Below, piece after piece: positions 1-8,513 of a stretch of DNA of 64,000 bases. Location of the stretch: the NCBI GenBank assembly GCA_046327715.1, contig JAXLXY010000005.1, positions 62,001 through 126,000 of the forward strand, in the 5' to 3' direction. The notes under the pieces were generated by a model. That model saw nothing but the letters and a program-made list of their open reading frames with translations. It did not search any database and was not told the DNA's origin. The position numbers and the translations under genes are program-made. Position 1 is the first letter of the stretch; every line of letters starts with the position of its first letter. This stretch comes from JADJOM01 sp046327715. GTDB lineage: Bacteria; Gemmatimonadota; Gemmatimonadetes; Gemmatimonadales; GWC2-71-9.

Positions 1-1835
1 GGACCGCCGAACTCCTCGGCGAGGCGATCGCCGCGCGCCCGGACACCGATCTCTACTCCCTGCACGGCATGCTCCCCGGCGAGGAACAGGACGCCGCAAT
101 CCGGCCCAGCCCCGCCGGTCGCCGCAAGGTGGTGCTTGCCACCGCCATCGCCGAGACCAGCCTCACCATCGAGGGCGTCCGGGTGGTGATCGACAGCGGC
201 CTCTCCCGGGTGCCCCGCTACGCGGCCCGCTCCGGCATGACCCGCCTCACCACCGTGCGGGTCTCGCGCGCCTCGGCCGACCAGCGTCGGGGCCGGGCCG
301 GGCGCACCGAGCCGGGCGTCTGCTACCGCCTGTGGGCCGCCGGCGAGGATCAGGGGCTGCTGCCCCGCGCCACCCCCGAGATCCTCGAAGCCGACCTCGC
401 GCCCCTCGCGCTGGAACTTGCCGCCGCCGGCGTGGCCGACCCCGCCAGCCTCACCTGGCTCGACCCGCCGCCCGCCGCGGCCCTGGCGGAGGCGCGGGCG
501 CTGCTCACCGCCCTGGGGGCGCTCGACGCCGCCGGCGGGATCACCCCGCACGGTCGCCGGATGGCCGCGCTTGGCACCCACCCGAGGCTGGCGCACCTGC
601 TCCTGGCCGGTGCAGCGCGGGGGGCGCTGCCGGCGGCCGCGCGGCTCGCCGCGCTGCTCGAGGAGCGCGACCCGCTGCGCGGCCCGCCGGGCGAGGGCGA
701 TCCGGAACTCCAGCTCCGGCTCGACCTGGTGGCACAGCGTGATACCCCCCCGATGGTCCACGGCCTCACGGTGGACCGGGGCACGCTGCACCGGGTGCGC
801 ACCGAGGCGCGCGAATGGGAACGCCAGCTGCACGGGGAAGCGGTGGCGGGGCAGGGCGGCGTCGCTCCTTGCTCCGCGGGCGCGCTGCTCGCCCTCGCCT
901 ATCCCGATCGGGTGGGGCTGCGACGCGCCGGGCAGGGCGGGCGCTTCCTGCTGCGGAACGGGCAGGGGGTCTTCACCACCGCGCCCTCGCTGCTGCTGAG
1001 CGAATGGGTGGTGGCGGCAGAGCTCGACGGCAACCCGCGGGAGGCGCGGATCTGGCTCGGGACCGCGGTCGAGCGCACCGAGGTGCTGGCCCTCTTCGGT
1101 GACCAGCGGGCCACCGAGGACGTGGTGTCGTGGGACCCGCAGGCCGACCTCCTGCTGGCGGTGCGTCGCCAGCGCCTCGGGGCGATCGTGCTCGAGGAGA
1201 AGCCGCTGCGTGACCCCGACCCGGTACTGCTGCAGGCCGCCGTGGCCGCCCAGGTACGGCGCGAGGGCCTGGCCCGCCTGCCGTGGGACGCCGCCGCGGC
1301 CGAGCTGCGGCAGCGGCTGGCGTTCTGCCACCGGCACCTCGGTGGCCGCTGGCCCGACGTGGACGAGGCGGCGCTGCTCGAACGCCTCGACGACTGGCTG
1401 GGCCCGCGGCTCGGCGGGGTGCGCCGGCGCGCGGACCTCGACCGCCTGGACCTCGGCGCGGCGCTGCTCGACCTGCTCGGGTGGGAGGAACGGCGACGCC
1501 TCGAGGAGCTTGCCCCGACGCACCTCACCGTGCCCACCGGCTCCCGGATCCGGGTGGACTACACCGATCCGGCGGCGCCGGTACTGGCGGTCCGGTTGCA
1601 GGAGGTCTTCGGCCTCGAGCAGACCCCGCGGGTCGGGGGCGGGGCGGTGCCGGTGACCATGCACCTGCTCTCACCCGCCCACCGGCCCGTGCAGGTCACC
1701 CGCGACCTGGCGGGATTCTGGCGGACCAGCTACTTCGACGTCCAGAAAGACATGAAGGGCCGGTACCCGAAGCACCACTGGCCCGACGATCCGCTGGTGG
1801 CGGAACCCACCCGGCGGGCCAAGCCGAGGCGGTAG
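1..1835 (+). CDS. hrpB: ATP-dependent RNA helicase HrpB, 5'-truncated by window edge
   Basis: This is the C-terminal part of a DEAH-box helicase of the HrpB family. The frame is open from base 3 with no start, so the gene begins outside the window and 610 residues are visible. Early in the visible part lies the second RecA-like domain: an AETSLTIEGVRVVIDSG segment (motif V region) and QRRGRAGRTEPG (motif VI, arginine finger). The helicase-associated winged-helix/ratchet region follows. The end (HRPVQVTRDLAGFWRTSY through KGRYPKHHWPDDP) is the typical HrpB C-terminal signature, which separates it from HrpA and eukaryotic DEAH proteins. HrpB is usually a stand-alone cytoplasmic protein of about 800 residues with a poorly defined RNA substrate. 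Walker A and DEAH motifs lie outside the window. Confidence 0.95.
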   Translation, partial: TAELLGEAIAARPDTDLYSLHGMLPGEEQDAAIRPSPAGRRKVVLATAIAETSLTIEGVRVVIDSGLSRVPRYAARSGMTRLTTVRVSRASADQRRGRAGRTEPGVCYRLWAAGEDQGLLPRATPEILEADLAPLALELAAAGVADPASLTWLDPPPAAALAEARALLTALGALDAAGGITPHGRRMAALGTHPRLAHLLLAGAARGALPAAARLAALLEERDPLRGPPGEGDPELQLRLDLVAQRDTPPMVHGLTVDRGTLHRVRTEAREWERQLHGEAVAGQGGVAPCSAGALLALAYPDRVGLRRAGQGGRFLLRNGQGVFTTAPSLLLSEWVVAAELDGNPREARIWLGTAVERTEVLALFGDQRATEDVVSWDPQADLLLAVRRQRLGAIVLEEKPLRDPDPVLLQAAVAAQVRREGLARLPWDAAAAELRQRLAFCHRHLGGRWPDVDEAALLERLDDWLGPRLGGVRRRADLDRLDLGAALLDLLGWEERRRLEELAPTHLTVPTGSRIRVDYTDPAAPVLAVRLQEVFGLEQTPRVGGGAVPVTMHLLSPAHRPVQVTRDLAGFWRTSYFDVQKDMKGRYPKHHWPDDPLVAEPTRRAKPRR

Positions 1836-1879
1836 GGCAGCAGGGCAGCCTTCTCCTGCCGCCCTGCCGCCCTACCGCC
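1828..1879. terminator. Long hairpin overlapping the hrpB stop codon
   Basis: An inverted repeat of about 22 bp with two mismatches pairs 1828-1849 with 1858-1879 around an 8-nt loop. The hrpB stop codon (1833-1835) lies inside the left arm. There is no T-tract, but the hairpin sits exactly between two convergent genes and probably ends transcription from both sides. Confidence 0.6.
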
Positions 1880-1889
1880 CGGCGACTCC

Positions 1890-2780
1890 CTACTGCTCGA
1901 CCACGATCAGGTACCGGCTCGGTTCCCAGAAGCGGTCGGCGTCACCGATGGCGATCCGGTCCTTGACCGTGCTGCGCTGGCCCACCCACGAGGTCAGGTG
2001 CGCCAGGTTCTGCCGCGACACGATCCGGTACTTCTGTCCCACCCGCGGCAGCGGAATCTCGTGGATGGCCGCACGATCAATGCTGGTGAACTCGCCGAGC
2101 GGCAGGTCCCGGGCGGGAGAGACCCCCCGGCGCCCCACGAGCGGGATGGCGCGGTGCCCATCCTCCACCAGGACGCCCTTGCGCAGCAGCTCCTCCCGGG
2201 TACCCACGACGAAATAGGCCGTGTTCCGGTCATCCGTCAGGTGCCGCACGCTGTCATCCAGGGTGAGCGCCACCGTGGTGAGCTCATCGACCTGGGTCGT
2301 GAGCGCCGTCACCTGCTCGCGCTGCTGGCCCACGATCTCCACCAGGTCGGTGATGGTGCCCTTCGCCGCGGTCAGCCCCGCCCCCAGGCTGTCGGCGGCG
2401 CGGGTCAGGCGGCGCGCCCGGCGTTCGCTCTGGGCCAGCTGGGTCTCCGCGGTCTTGAGGCGGGCGGTCAGGGCCCGCACCCGCTCGAGCACGAGGGCGC
2501 GGGTGTCCTTGGTCACTTCCAGCCCCGGGTTCTCCGGCTGACCCGGCTGGGGCTTGGGCGCGGTGGCCCGCAGTTCGGTCTCGAGGTCGGCCAGGAGCCG
2601 GGCGTTGGCCGCCACCTCCATCAGGAGGCTGTCGCGCTCGGCGCCGAGGCTCAGCTCCTGGAGCTGGCGGTCGAGGCCCGCGGAGCGCGGGGTGGCGGGT
2701 TCGGAACGGCACGCGCTGGTGACCAGGACCGCGGTCAGGAGCCACGCGCCGCCCGTGGTGGGGCCGTAGATGGCACGCAT
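1890..2780 (-). CDS. Secreted coiled-coil lipoprotein, function unknown
   Basis: A 296-residue protein starting with a lipoprotein signal peptide: a hydrophobic stretch (WLLTAVLV) and lipobox VTSAC, then a polar segment. Residues about 35-190 are rich in heptad-like Leu/Ala/Glu/Arg runs and should form a long periplasmic coiled coil, broken by a Pro-rich stretch near residue 75-85. The C-terminal roughly 100 residues form a separate globular part beginning TAYFVVGTREELLRKG. From memory, similar YFVVGT-type endings occur in coiled-coil lipoproteins of Bacteroidota. I cannot name a function; an envelope structural or adhesin-like role is possible. It converges on hrpB and is divergent from the YceI gene, with 375 nt between the two starts. 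Confidence 0.85.
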   Translation of the reverse strand: MRAIYGPTTGGAWLLTAVLVTSACRSEPATPRSAGLDRQLQELSLGAERDSLLMEVAANARLLADLETELRATAPKPQPGQPENPGLEVTKDTRALVLERVRALTARLKTAETQLAQSERRARRLTRAADSLGAGLTAAKGTITDLVEIVGQQREQVTALTTQVDELTTVALTLDDSVRHLTDDRNTAYFVVGTREELLRKGVLVEDGHRAIPLVGRRGVSPARDLPLGEFTSIDRAAIHEIPLPRVGQKYRIVSRQNLAHLTSWVGQRSTVKDRIAIGDADRFWEPSRYLIVVEQ

Positions 2781-3155
2781 GGTAGGTACTCGCTTTCGGT
2801 GTGGGACTGCCTGCTCTCCCCGAGTCGCGTGGGTCGCTTCCCGGCGGGTCGGCCGGCGGCTCGGGTGCCGCGCGGACGGGCGCCGTGTGCGGGGCCCCGC
2901 GGGGGCGGGCCGGTGGGCCAGGGGAGGATGGGGGACATCGCGCGGCGATCCGGGTCACGGGACACCGCCACGATAGGAGGGGAAGATGGAGCGGCCTAAC
3001 AACTCGGATGACGATTCCCCGTCGGCTCCATGACAAGTTTCCATGAAGGCCATGTGAACCGCGTCACATCCCGCGCCCATGACCGCTTCCGGCGCCCGGG
3101 CACAAGTTGCCGCCGAGACCGTTCGGTGGACCGATCAACCCGAGGGAGCGAAACG
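2781..3155. other. Intergenic region between divergent genes
   Basis: This is the only gene-free stretch longer than 300 nt. It separates the coiled-coil lipoprotein (minus) from the YceI gene (plus). Its one strong element is a perfect TGTGA-N6-TCACA palindrome at 3053-3068. A degraded version (GGCGA-N6-TCACG) lies at 2944-2959. I see no convincing -35/-10 pair, no RNA gene and no small ORF with a good ribosome binding site. A purine-rich GAGGGAGCG precedes the YceI start. Confidence 0.7.
3053..3068. promoter_or_regulatory. CRP/FNR-family type operator upstream of yceI-like gene
   Basis: The sequence TGTGAACCGCGTCACA matches the classical CRP consensus TGTGA-N6-TCACA at all ten specified positions. 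One further base pair of symmetry on each side (A...T) makes an 18-bp dyad at 3052-3069. It ends 87 nt before the YceI start. GTGA-N6-TCAC dyads also occur at 5944-5963 and 53812-53827, both between divergent promoters. No regulator gene is visible in the window, so the link to a CRP/FNR-family protein is inference. Confidence 0.6.
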
Positions 3156-3821
3156 ATGCGTGCGATGGCGAGGATGGCGCTGCTGGCTGGCCTGGCGGGC
3201 TGGCTGCCCGCGGGACTGGTGGCGCAGGCGGTGCAGAATCCGGACACGGTCCGGGCCAACGCCCGGGGACAGACCCAGGGCCGCACCTTTACCCGGCAGC
3301 CGGCCGGGACGACGTGGCGGGTGGACCCGACCCACTCCGAGGTCGGGTTCCGGATCCGCCACCTCCTGGGGCGGGTGCGCGGGCAGTTCACCCAGTGGTC
3401 CGGGGTGATCGTCACCCGTGGGGAGGACTGGCAGAAGGGGACGGTGAACATCACCATCCGCAGCAGGAGCATCGATACCAATAATGAAGGGCGGGACGCC
3501 GACCTCCGCTCCCCGCGCTTCTTCGCCACCGACAGCTTCCCGGAGATCACCTTCGAGAGTACCGGGATCGTGGCGGAGGACAACCGGTTCGAGATGAGCG
3601 GCCTGCTGACCATCAAGGGGCACACCCACCCGGTGGTCTTCCGGGGGCAGTACCTGGGGCTCGGCCCGGACCAGAACGACAAGGAGCGCATCGCCTTCGA
3701 TGGCACCGCCACCATCAACCGGCACGATTACGGCATCACCTGGAACCAGGTGGTCGATCGCGGCAGCCTGCTGGGAGATGAAGTAGAGCTGGAAATCGCC
3801 GTGGAGGCGGTCCGGAACTAG
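3156..3821 (+). CDS. Secreted YceI-family lipocalin-like protein (copy 1)
   Basis: A 221-residue protein with an N-terminal signal peptide (MRAMARMALLAGLAGWL to LVAQA) and a YceI beta-barrel domain from about residue 45 (TTWRVDPTHSEVGFRIRHL), including SPRFFATDSFPEITFEST and a conserved GHTHPV segment. YceI proteins are periplasmic barrels that bind long isoprenoids or amphiphiles; the physiological ligand here is unknown. I chose the ATG at 3156 because GAGGGAGCG precedes it and the signal peptide then begins at residue 1; the frame is open further upstream. Its stop overlaps the stop of the convergent alanyl-tRNA editing gene by four bases (CTAG). A paralogue sits at 20848-21531. The dyad at 3053-3068 may regulate it. 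Confidence 0.9.
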   Translation: MRAMARMALLAGLAGWLPAGLVAQAVQNPDTVRANARGQTQGRTFTRQPAGTTWRVDPTHSEVGFRIRHLLGRVRGQFTQWSGVIVTRGEDWQKGTVNITIRSRSIDTNNEGRDADLRSPRFFATDSFPEITFESTGIVAEDNRFEMSGLLTIKGHTHPVVFRGQYLGLGPDQNDKERIAFDGTATINRHDYGITWNQVVDRGSLLGDEVELEIAVEAVRN

Positions 3822-4981
3822 CCGGCGAGGGCGCGGACCACCTGCGCCAGCAGGTCGGACGAGGGGGCGGTGCCCTGCGCGAGGCGGGCACTGCCCCCGC
3901 CGCGTCCACCGACCTGGGCGAGCAACGGCTTGAGCCGGGCGCCGGCGTCGAGGCCGGTGTCGGCCGACGCACCCAGCAGCACCGTCGGCGGGCTGGCGAG
4001 TGTCCCGACCACCACCACCCCTGGCCGGGCGATGAGCGCCTGCGCCAGCCCCCGCAGGCTCTCCAGGCCGCCGGTCTCGGCGAGGAGGATCATCCGGCGG
4101 CCCGCGGCGTCCGGCGCGGCGGCGTGCCACAACTCGCCGGCCCGGTATCCGTGCAGCGCCTCCTCGAGCTTCCGTCGCTCGGCCTGGGCAGCGGAGAGGT
4201 CGCTCCGCTGCCTCTCGACCACCGGGGCGAGGTCGTCGATGCCGGCGGAGCACTGCCCGGCGATGCCTGCCAGCAGGTCATAGTCCGCGCGGGCCCGGGC
4301 CACCGCCCGGCCGCCGCAGCGGAACTCCAGCCGCACCTGCTGCTTGACCCGTTCCACGCCCCGGAGGAGGATCGGCCCGACCTCGCCGGTGGCCCGGACG
4401 TGTGTCCCCCCGCAGGCACTCCGGTCCAGTCCTTCGATCGTCACGATCCGCAGCACGCCCTCGCGGTCGGATGCCTTCCGGAGCCCGCGGGCCGACCCCG
4501 CGTCCTCGAACCCGACCGTGAGGGGCCGGTTCTCCGCGACGATGGCGTTGGCCCGCGCCTCCGCCTGGCGCACCTGCTCCGGCCGGACCTCGCCGGTGGC
4601 CAGGTCGAGGGTGGCGTAGGCCGCGCCGAAATGGACGCTCACCGTGCGGAACCCGAACAGGTCCTCCAGCACCGCCGAAAGGAGGTGCTGGCCGGTGTGC
4701 TGCTGCATGTGGTCGAACCGGCGGATCCAGTCGATCGTGCCCGCCGCGTGGTCGGTCAGGAGTGGGGCCGCGAGGAGGTGGACGAGTTCCTCGCCCTCCT
4801 CCTGGACGTCGAGGACCGGGATGCCGTTGAGGGTGCCCAGGTCGTGCGGCTGGCCGCCGGAGGTGGGGTAGAACGCGGTGCGGTCGAGCGCGATCCGCCG
4901 GCCGTCGTCGTCGCGGTGCCGGACCGTGCCCTCGAATTGCGTCAGGTAGCTGTCGGTGTAGTAGAGGCGCTCAGTGCTCAC
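3818..4981 (-). CDS. Alanyl-tRNA editing protein (AlaX-like, with DHHA1 domain)
   Basis: A 387-residue free-standing editing protein related to the C-terminal half of alanyl-tRNA synthetase. It should hydrolyse Ser- or Gly-mischarged tRNA-Ala in the cytoplasm. An AlaX N-terminal barrel (FYPTSGGQPHDLG) is followed by the editing zinc site: H95 and H99 in HTGQHLLSA plus the Cys and His of SACGGTHVRATGEVG. The C-terminal 150 residues look like a DHHA1 domain (GLESLRGLAQALIARPGVVVVG and a Gly-rich end, GGRGGGSARLAQGT). Length fits the long AlaX class (AlaX-L). The start is GTG at 4981 and overlaps the TGA stop of the upstream pseudokinase gene (GTGA), so the two are translationally coupled. Confidence 0.9.
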   Translation of the reverse strand: MSTERLYYTDSYLTQFEGTVRHRDDDGRRIALDRTAFYPTSGGQPHDLGTLNGIPVLDVQEEGEELVHLLAAPLLTDHAAGTIDWIRRFDHMQQHTGQHLLSAVLEDLFGFRTVSVHFGAAYATLDLATGEVRPEQVRQAEARANAIVAENRPLTVGFEDAGSARGLRKASDREGVLRIVTIEGLDRSACGGTHVRATGEVGPILLRGVERVKQQVRLEFRCGGRAVARARADYDLLAGIAGQCSAGIDDLAPVVERQRSDLSAAQAERRKLEEALHGYRAGELWHAAAPDAAGRRMILLAETGGLESLRGLAQALIARPGVVVVGTLASPPTVLLGASADTGLDAGARLKPLLAQVGGRGGGSARLAQGTAPSSDLLAQVVRALAG

Positions 4982-5829
4982 GCCCGAAGGCTAATGGCCG
5001 CGGGGGGGGAGCTGAAGGGCATGCCCGTCCCGGGGGTGAGCACCTCCGCGAAGCGGCCGGCCGAGCCGTAGCGGTCCGCGGGAAGTGCCGCGGTGGCCAC
5101 CGCCACGGCCTCATCCAGCCAGGCCGGGATCGCGGCAACCCACTTGGCCGGTCGGTGGCCGTCGGCGGCGGGCAGGGGCGGCCGGGCGGGGTCCTGCCGG
5201 ACCGGCAGGCGGCCCGTCAATCCATAGTAGAGGCACATCCCCAGGCTGTAGACATCGGCCCGCGCATCCGCGGCCTGGCCGGCGATCACCTCGGGCGCCT
5301 GGAAGTCACGGCCGGTGCCCGCCGGCGCACCGGCGCCTGCCGCGCCGAAATCGGCGAGATAGGCCCGGGTCTCGCCGCCGATCAGGATATTGCCGGGCGA
5401 CACGTGGCGGTGGAGGATGCCACGGCGATGGGCCGCCCGCAGCGCCAGGGCGATGCCCCGGCCCACCGCCGCCGCCTCGTCGCTGCTGAGCGGTCCCCGC
5501 TCCGCCACCCGCCGGCCGAGGTCGGAACCCTCGACCAGGTCCATGACCAGGCAGCTCAGTTCCCCTTCCTCGAAGCAACCGTGCACGCGCACCACATGGT
5601 CGTGCGCAATGTCCCAGGCCGCGAAGACCTCCTGGCGCAGCCGGGCCTGCTCCTGCGTGGCCAGCCGGACCACCCGGACCGCCACTTCAGTCGCGCGCTG
5701 GGTGTCGAACGCCAGATAGACCGTCGCGGCCCGGCCACGAGCGATCTCCCGCTGCAGCCGGAAACGTCCGGAGAGGAGGGTGCCTGTCGGCAGAACGAAG
5801 GCGGGACTGTTGTGGTACTGCGACACCAT
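4978..5829 (-). CDS. Predicted protein pseudokinase (Ser/Thr kinase fold)
   Basis: A 283-residue protein with the bacterial Ser/Thr kinase fold but without key catalytic residues. The glycine-rich loop is degenerate (IARGRAATVYLAFD). The VAIK lysine is replaced by Arg (R52 in VAVRVV). The HRD catalytic loop reads HRHVSPGN, so the catalytic Asp is His142 and the following Lys is Ser144. The metal-binding N147, the DFG motif (160-162) and APE (178-180) remain. No transmembrane segment or sensor domain follows. It therefore probably binds nucleotide weakly or acts as a scaffold. I chose the ATG at 5829; the frame is open to an ATG at 5919 but that leader has no kinase homology. It overlaps the downstream alanyl-tRNA editing gene by 4 nt. 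Confidence 0.85.
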   Translation of the reverse strand: MVSQYHNSPAFVLPTGTLLSGRFRLQREIARGRAATVYLAFDTQRATEVAVRVVRLATQEQARLRQEVFAAWDIAHDHVVRVHGCFEEGELSCLVMDLVEGSDLGRRVAERGPLSSDEAAAVGRGIALALRAAHRRGILHRHVSPGNILIGGETRAYLADFGAAGAGAPAGTGRDFQAPEVIAGQAADARADVYSLGMCLYYGLTGRLPVRQDPARPPLPAADGHRPAKWVAAIPAWLDEAVAVATAALPADRYGSAGRFAEVLTPGTGMPFSSPPAAISLRA

Positions 5830-5943
5830 GCATTTCCCCGTGAGAGGCGCGGGATGCGCGGCGCAGCGCTCGCGATTCCCGGCAGGTCCCTGAGAGTGGC
5901 AACGCGTGGGCCAGCCCATGGGGGCCGGCGGCGCCGAGACCTG

Positions 5944-5963
5944 CGCGTGACCCGGGTCACGCG
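5944..5963. promoter_or_regulatory. Perfect 20-bp palindrome with GTGA-N6-TCAC core
   Basis: The sequence CGCGTGACCCGGGTCACGCG is fully palindromic. Its core GTGA-CCCGGG-TCAC has CRP/FNR-type half-sites with the correct 6-nt spacing, though the outer bases are C/G rather than T/A. It lies between the divergent pseudokinase (start 5829) and G8-lipoprotein (start 6111) genes, so a bound dimer could act on either. Confidence 0.55.
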
Positions 5964-6110
5964 ACCAGCGCCCGCCTGCGCGCTATCGTACGTCGTGGTG
6001 TCACGGGATCGGACACCGACCAGTTCCTCCGGATTGTGCCGCGGCCTTCGGCAACCGATGATTGCCCGAGTCCCGGCCGTCCAGCTCCCCAATCATCGAG
6101 GGTCCCCGGA

Positions 6111-8489
6111 ATGCGACAGCTCCCCGGTCGCTTCGCCATTGCGTTCAGCCTTCTCCTGCTGGGCTGTGCCGCCGAGTCCACCGGACCGGGCGGCGGGCCC
6201 TCGGGCGGCGCGCTCAAGGCCTGGTCCGATCCTGCTACCTGGCCATCGGGGCAGGTCCCTGCCGTGGGCGATTCCGTCGTGATCCCCGCCGGCCTCGCCG
6301 TCGAGCTGGACCAGAGCCCGCCCGCCCTCCACAGCCTCACGGTGAACGGCGACCTGGCCTTCGGCGACAACGACGTGGCGCTCCGCGCCGGCTGGATCCT
6401 GGTCAATGGCAGCCTCACCGCGGGGAGCGAGCAGCATCCCTATACGCATCGCGCGGTCATCACCCTCACCGGGACCGCGGGCAGCCCCGACGTGGCCGGC
6501 GTCGGCAACAAGATGATCGGGGTGTCCGGGCACCTGGAGCTGCATGGCGAGAAGCGCGGCGGGTGGACCCACCTCGATGGCACCGCGGCCCAGGGCGCCA
6601 CCAGCGTGACCCTGGTACGGAACCCCGGCTGGCGCGCCGGCGACCGGATCGTGCTGGCCTCGAGCGACTACAACCAGAGCCGCGCGGAGGAGGCGGTGAT
6701 CACCGCGGTGAGCGGCCGGACCCTCACCCTCGCGGCGCCGCTGGCCCGGGAGCACTTCGGCGAGGTGCTGACGGTCAACGGCGTGTCACTCGACGAGCGG
6801 GCCGAGGTGGGGCTCCTGAGCCGGAACATCACCATCCAGGGCGACACCGGCTCGACGCCCGGGTTCGGGGGGCACATCATCGTGCTGGCCGGCGCCACCG
6901 CCCACGTGGAGGGCGTCGAGCTCTTCCAGATGGGGCAGCGGGGCAACCTGGCCCGCTACCCGATGCACTGGCACATGGCCGGGGACGTCACCGGCCAGTA
7001 CCTCCGCAACAGCTCGGTCTGGCGCACCTTCAGCCGGTGCGTGACCGTCCACGGCAGCGACAATGCCGCGGTGCAGGACAACGTCTGCTACGACCACACC
7101 GGGCACGGCTACTTCCTCGAGGACGGCGGCGAGACCGGCAACCTCATCGAGGGCAACCTCGGCCTCACCAGCCGGGTGCCGCAGGGCGCCGACCGCCTGC
7201 TGGCCTCCGACGCCACCCCCGCCACCTTCTGGATCACCAACCCCGACAACACCATCCGCGACAACGTCGCGGCGGGTTCGGCGGGATTCGGATTCTGGTG
7301 CGCCTTCCCGGAGTCGCCCACCGGTCTCTCCACCGGCCAGCCCGACCTCCCCCGCACCACCCCGCTGCGCGAGTTCTCCGGCAACGTCGCGCACTCCAAT
7401 CACAATGGCGGGCTGTTCGTGGACGACGGGCCGCGGCCGGACGGCACCACCGAGGTCACCAACTACGAACCCCGGGCGGTTCCCTCCGACCCCAACTCCG
7501 CGCCCGTCCAGGCCGACTTCACCGGGTTCCGGGCCTACAAGCACTACTTCCGCGCGGTCTGGCTCCGGGGCACCTACCTCCGGCTCTCCCACGCGCTCCT
7601 GGCCGACAACGCCATCGGCGCCACCTTCGCCGCGTACGAGACCTCGGTGACCAGCAGCACGTTCATCGGGCAGTCCGGGGCGATCGCCCAGCTGCCCTCC
7701 GGTGGGTACCTGCGCGGCTTCGAGTTCTACGACGGCCGGGTCTGGGCCGACCAGGTCACCTTCATCAACTACACCGCCTCCACGACGGTGCCGGCCAGCG
7801 CGCTCGGGTACAACCGGACCAATGCCTTCCCCATCAACCCGCTCAACTACGCCGGGGGCATGACGTTCGTGAACGCCACCCCGGTCTACCTGGAGGATCC
7901 GCACGCCGACAAGGACGGTGACAAGTCGGCGGTCTTCCTCGACCAGGGGGGTGCCGTGACCGGGAACGCGGGGCGATGGGTCGTGGCGAATACGCCGATC
8001 CTGCTCTCGCCGGGCTGCGCCTTCCAGGCCGCGTGGAACGCGCACGTCTGCACCAGCCGCTTCGCGAAGCTGTCGGTGGCCAGCGGGGCATCGGAGCCGG
8101 TGGCGCCGCTCACCGTCACGCGCGACGACGCCGTGACGCTCGACCTGAGCGGCACGGGGAACGGGACCGACCACGCCGCCCTCTCGGTGCTCCCGGCGCG
8201 CGGGTACGCGGTGGACTGGTCGGCCGCGACGCCGGCCCAGCCGCGCTTCTACCTCGACAACGCCCAGCCCGGTGACGTGGTGACCGTCTCGCTCCCCTAC
8301 GCGGCGGCGCCGGGGCAGGTGATCCGTGACTATTGGGCAGGCAATCCCATGTCGGCCGCGGCTTCGCTGGGGGAGCTCACCGCCTCCACCGGCGACAAGT
8401 TCTTCTATGATGGCGCCACCGGGCGGCTGCACCTCAAGCTGGTGGTCATGGCCGACCGCGACTGGGCGACCCTGTTCGTGAAGCCCTGA
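6111..8489 (+). CDS. G8-domain / right-handed beta-helix lipoprotein (CEMIP-like)
   Basis: A 792-residue exported protein. It begins with a lipoprotein signal (FAIAFSLLLLGC, lipobox LLGC) and a Gly-rich linker. A G8 domain follows (about residues 35-160: LKAWSDPATWPSGQVPAVGDSVVIPAG and a LELHGEKRGGWTHL-type strand). The long middle region (about 170-650) repeats N-rich turns such as YLRNSSVWRTFSRCVTVHGSDN and DNVCYDHTGHGYFLEDGG, as in parallel beta-helix proteins of the CEMIP/TMEM2/PKHD1L1 group. Animal CEMIP proteins act on hyaluronan; for bacterial members the substrate is unknown, so a surface polysaccharide-binding or -cleaving role is inference. I chose the ATG at 6111 because the signal peptide starts there. 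It converges on a receiver-domain gene. Confidence 0.85.
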   Translation: MRQLPGRFAIAFSLLLLGCAAESTGPGGGPSGGALKAWSDPATWPSGQVPAVGDSVVIPAGLAVELDQSPPALHSLTVNGDLAFGDNDVALRAGWILVNGSLTAGSEQHPYTHRAVITLTGTAGSPDVAGVGNKMIGVSGHLELHGEKRGGWTHLDGTAAQGATSVTLVRNPGWRAGDRIVLASSDYNQSRAEEAVITAVSGRTLTLAAPLAREHFGEVLTVNGVSLDERAEVGLLSRNITIQGDTGSTPGFGGHIIVLAGATAHVEGVELFQMGQRGNLARYPMHWHMAGDVTGQYLRNSSVWRTFSRCVTVHGSDNAAVQDNVCYDHTGHGYFLEDGGETGNLIEGNLGLTSRVPQGADRLLASDATPATFWITNPDNTIRDNVAAGSAGFGFWCAFPESPTGLSTGQPDLPRTTPLREFSGNVAHSNHNGGLFVDDGPRPDGTTEVTNYEPRAVPSDPNSAPVQADFTGFRAYKHYFRAVWLRGTYLRLSHALLADNAIGATFAAYETSVTSSTFIGQSGAIAQLPSGGYLRGFEFYDGRVWADQVTFINYTASTTVPASALGYNRTNAFPINPLNYAGGMTFVNATPVYLEDPHADKDGDKSAVFLDQGGAVTGNAGRWVVANTPILLSPGCAFQAAWNAHVCTSRFAKLSVASGASEPVAPLTVTRDDAVTLDLSGTGNGTDHAALSVLPARGYAVDWSAATPAQPRFYLDNAQPGDVVTVSLPYAAAPGQVIRDYWAGNPMSAAASLGELTASTGDKFFYDGATGRLHLKLVVMADRDWATLFVKP

Positions 8490-8513
8490 AGACACCGCCA
8501 CCCCGCAACGCCG

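Noticed and set aside
2944..2959. GGCGA-N6-TCACG as another CRP-like operator
   Set aside because: Only one half-site is intact and it lies away from both starts; too weak to annotate.
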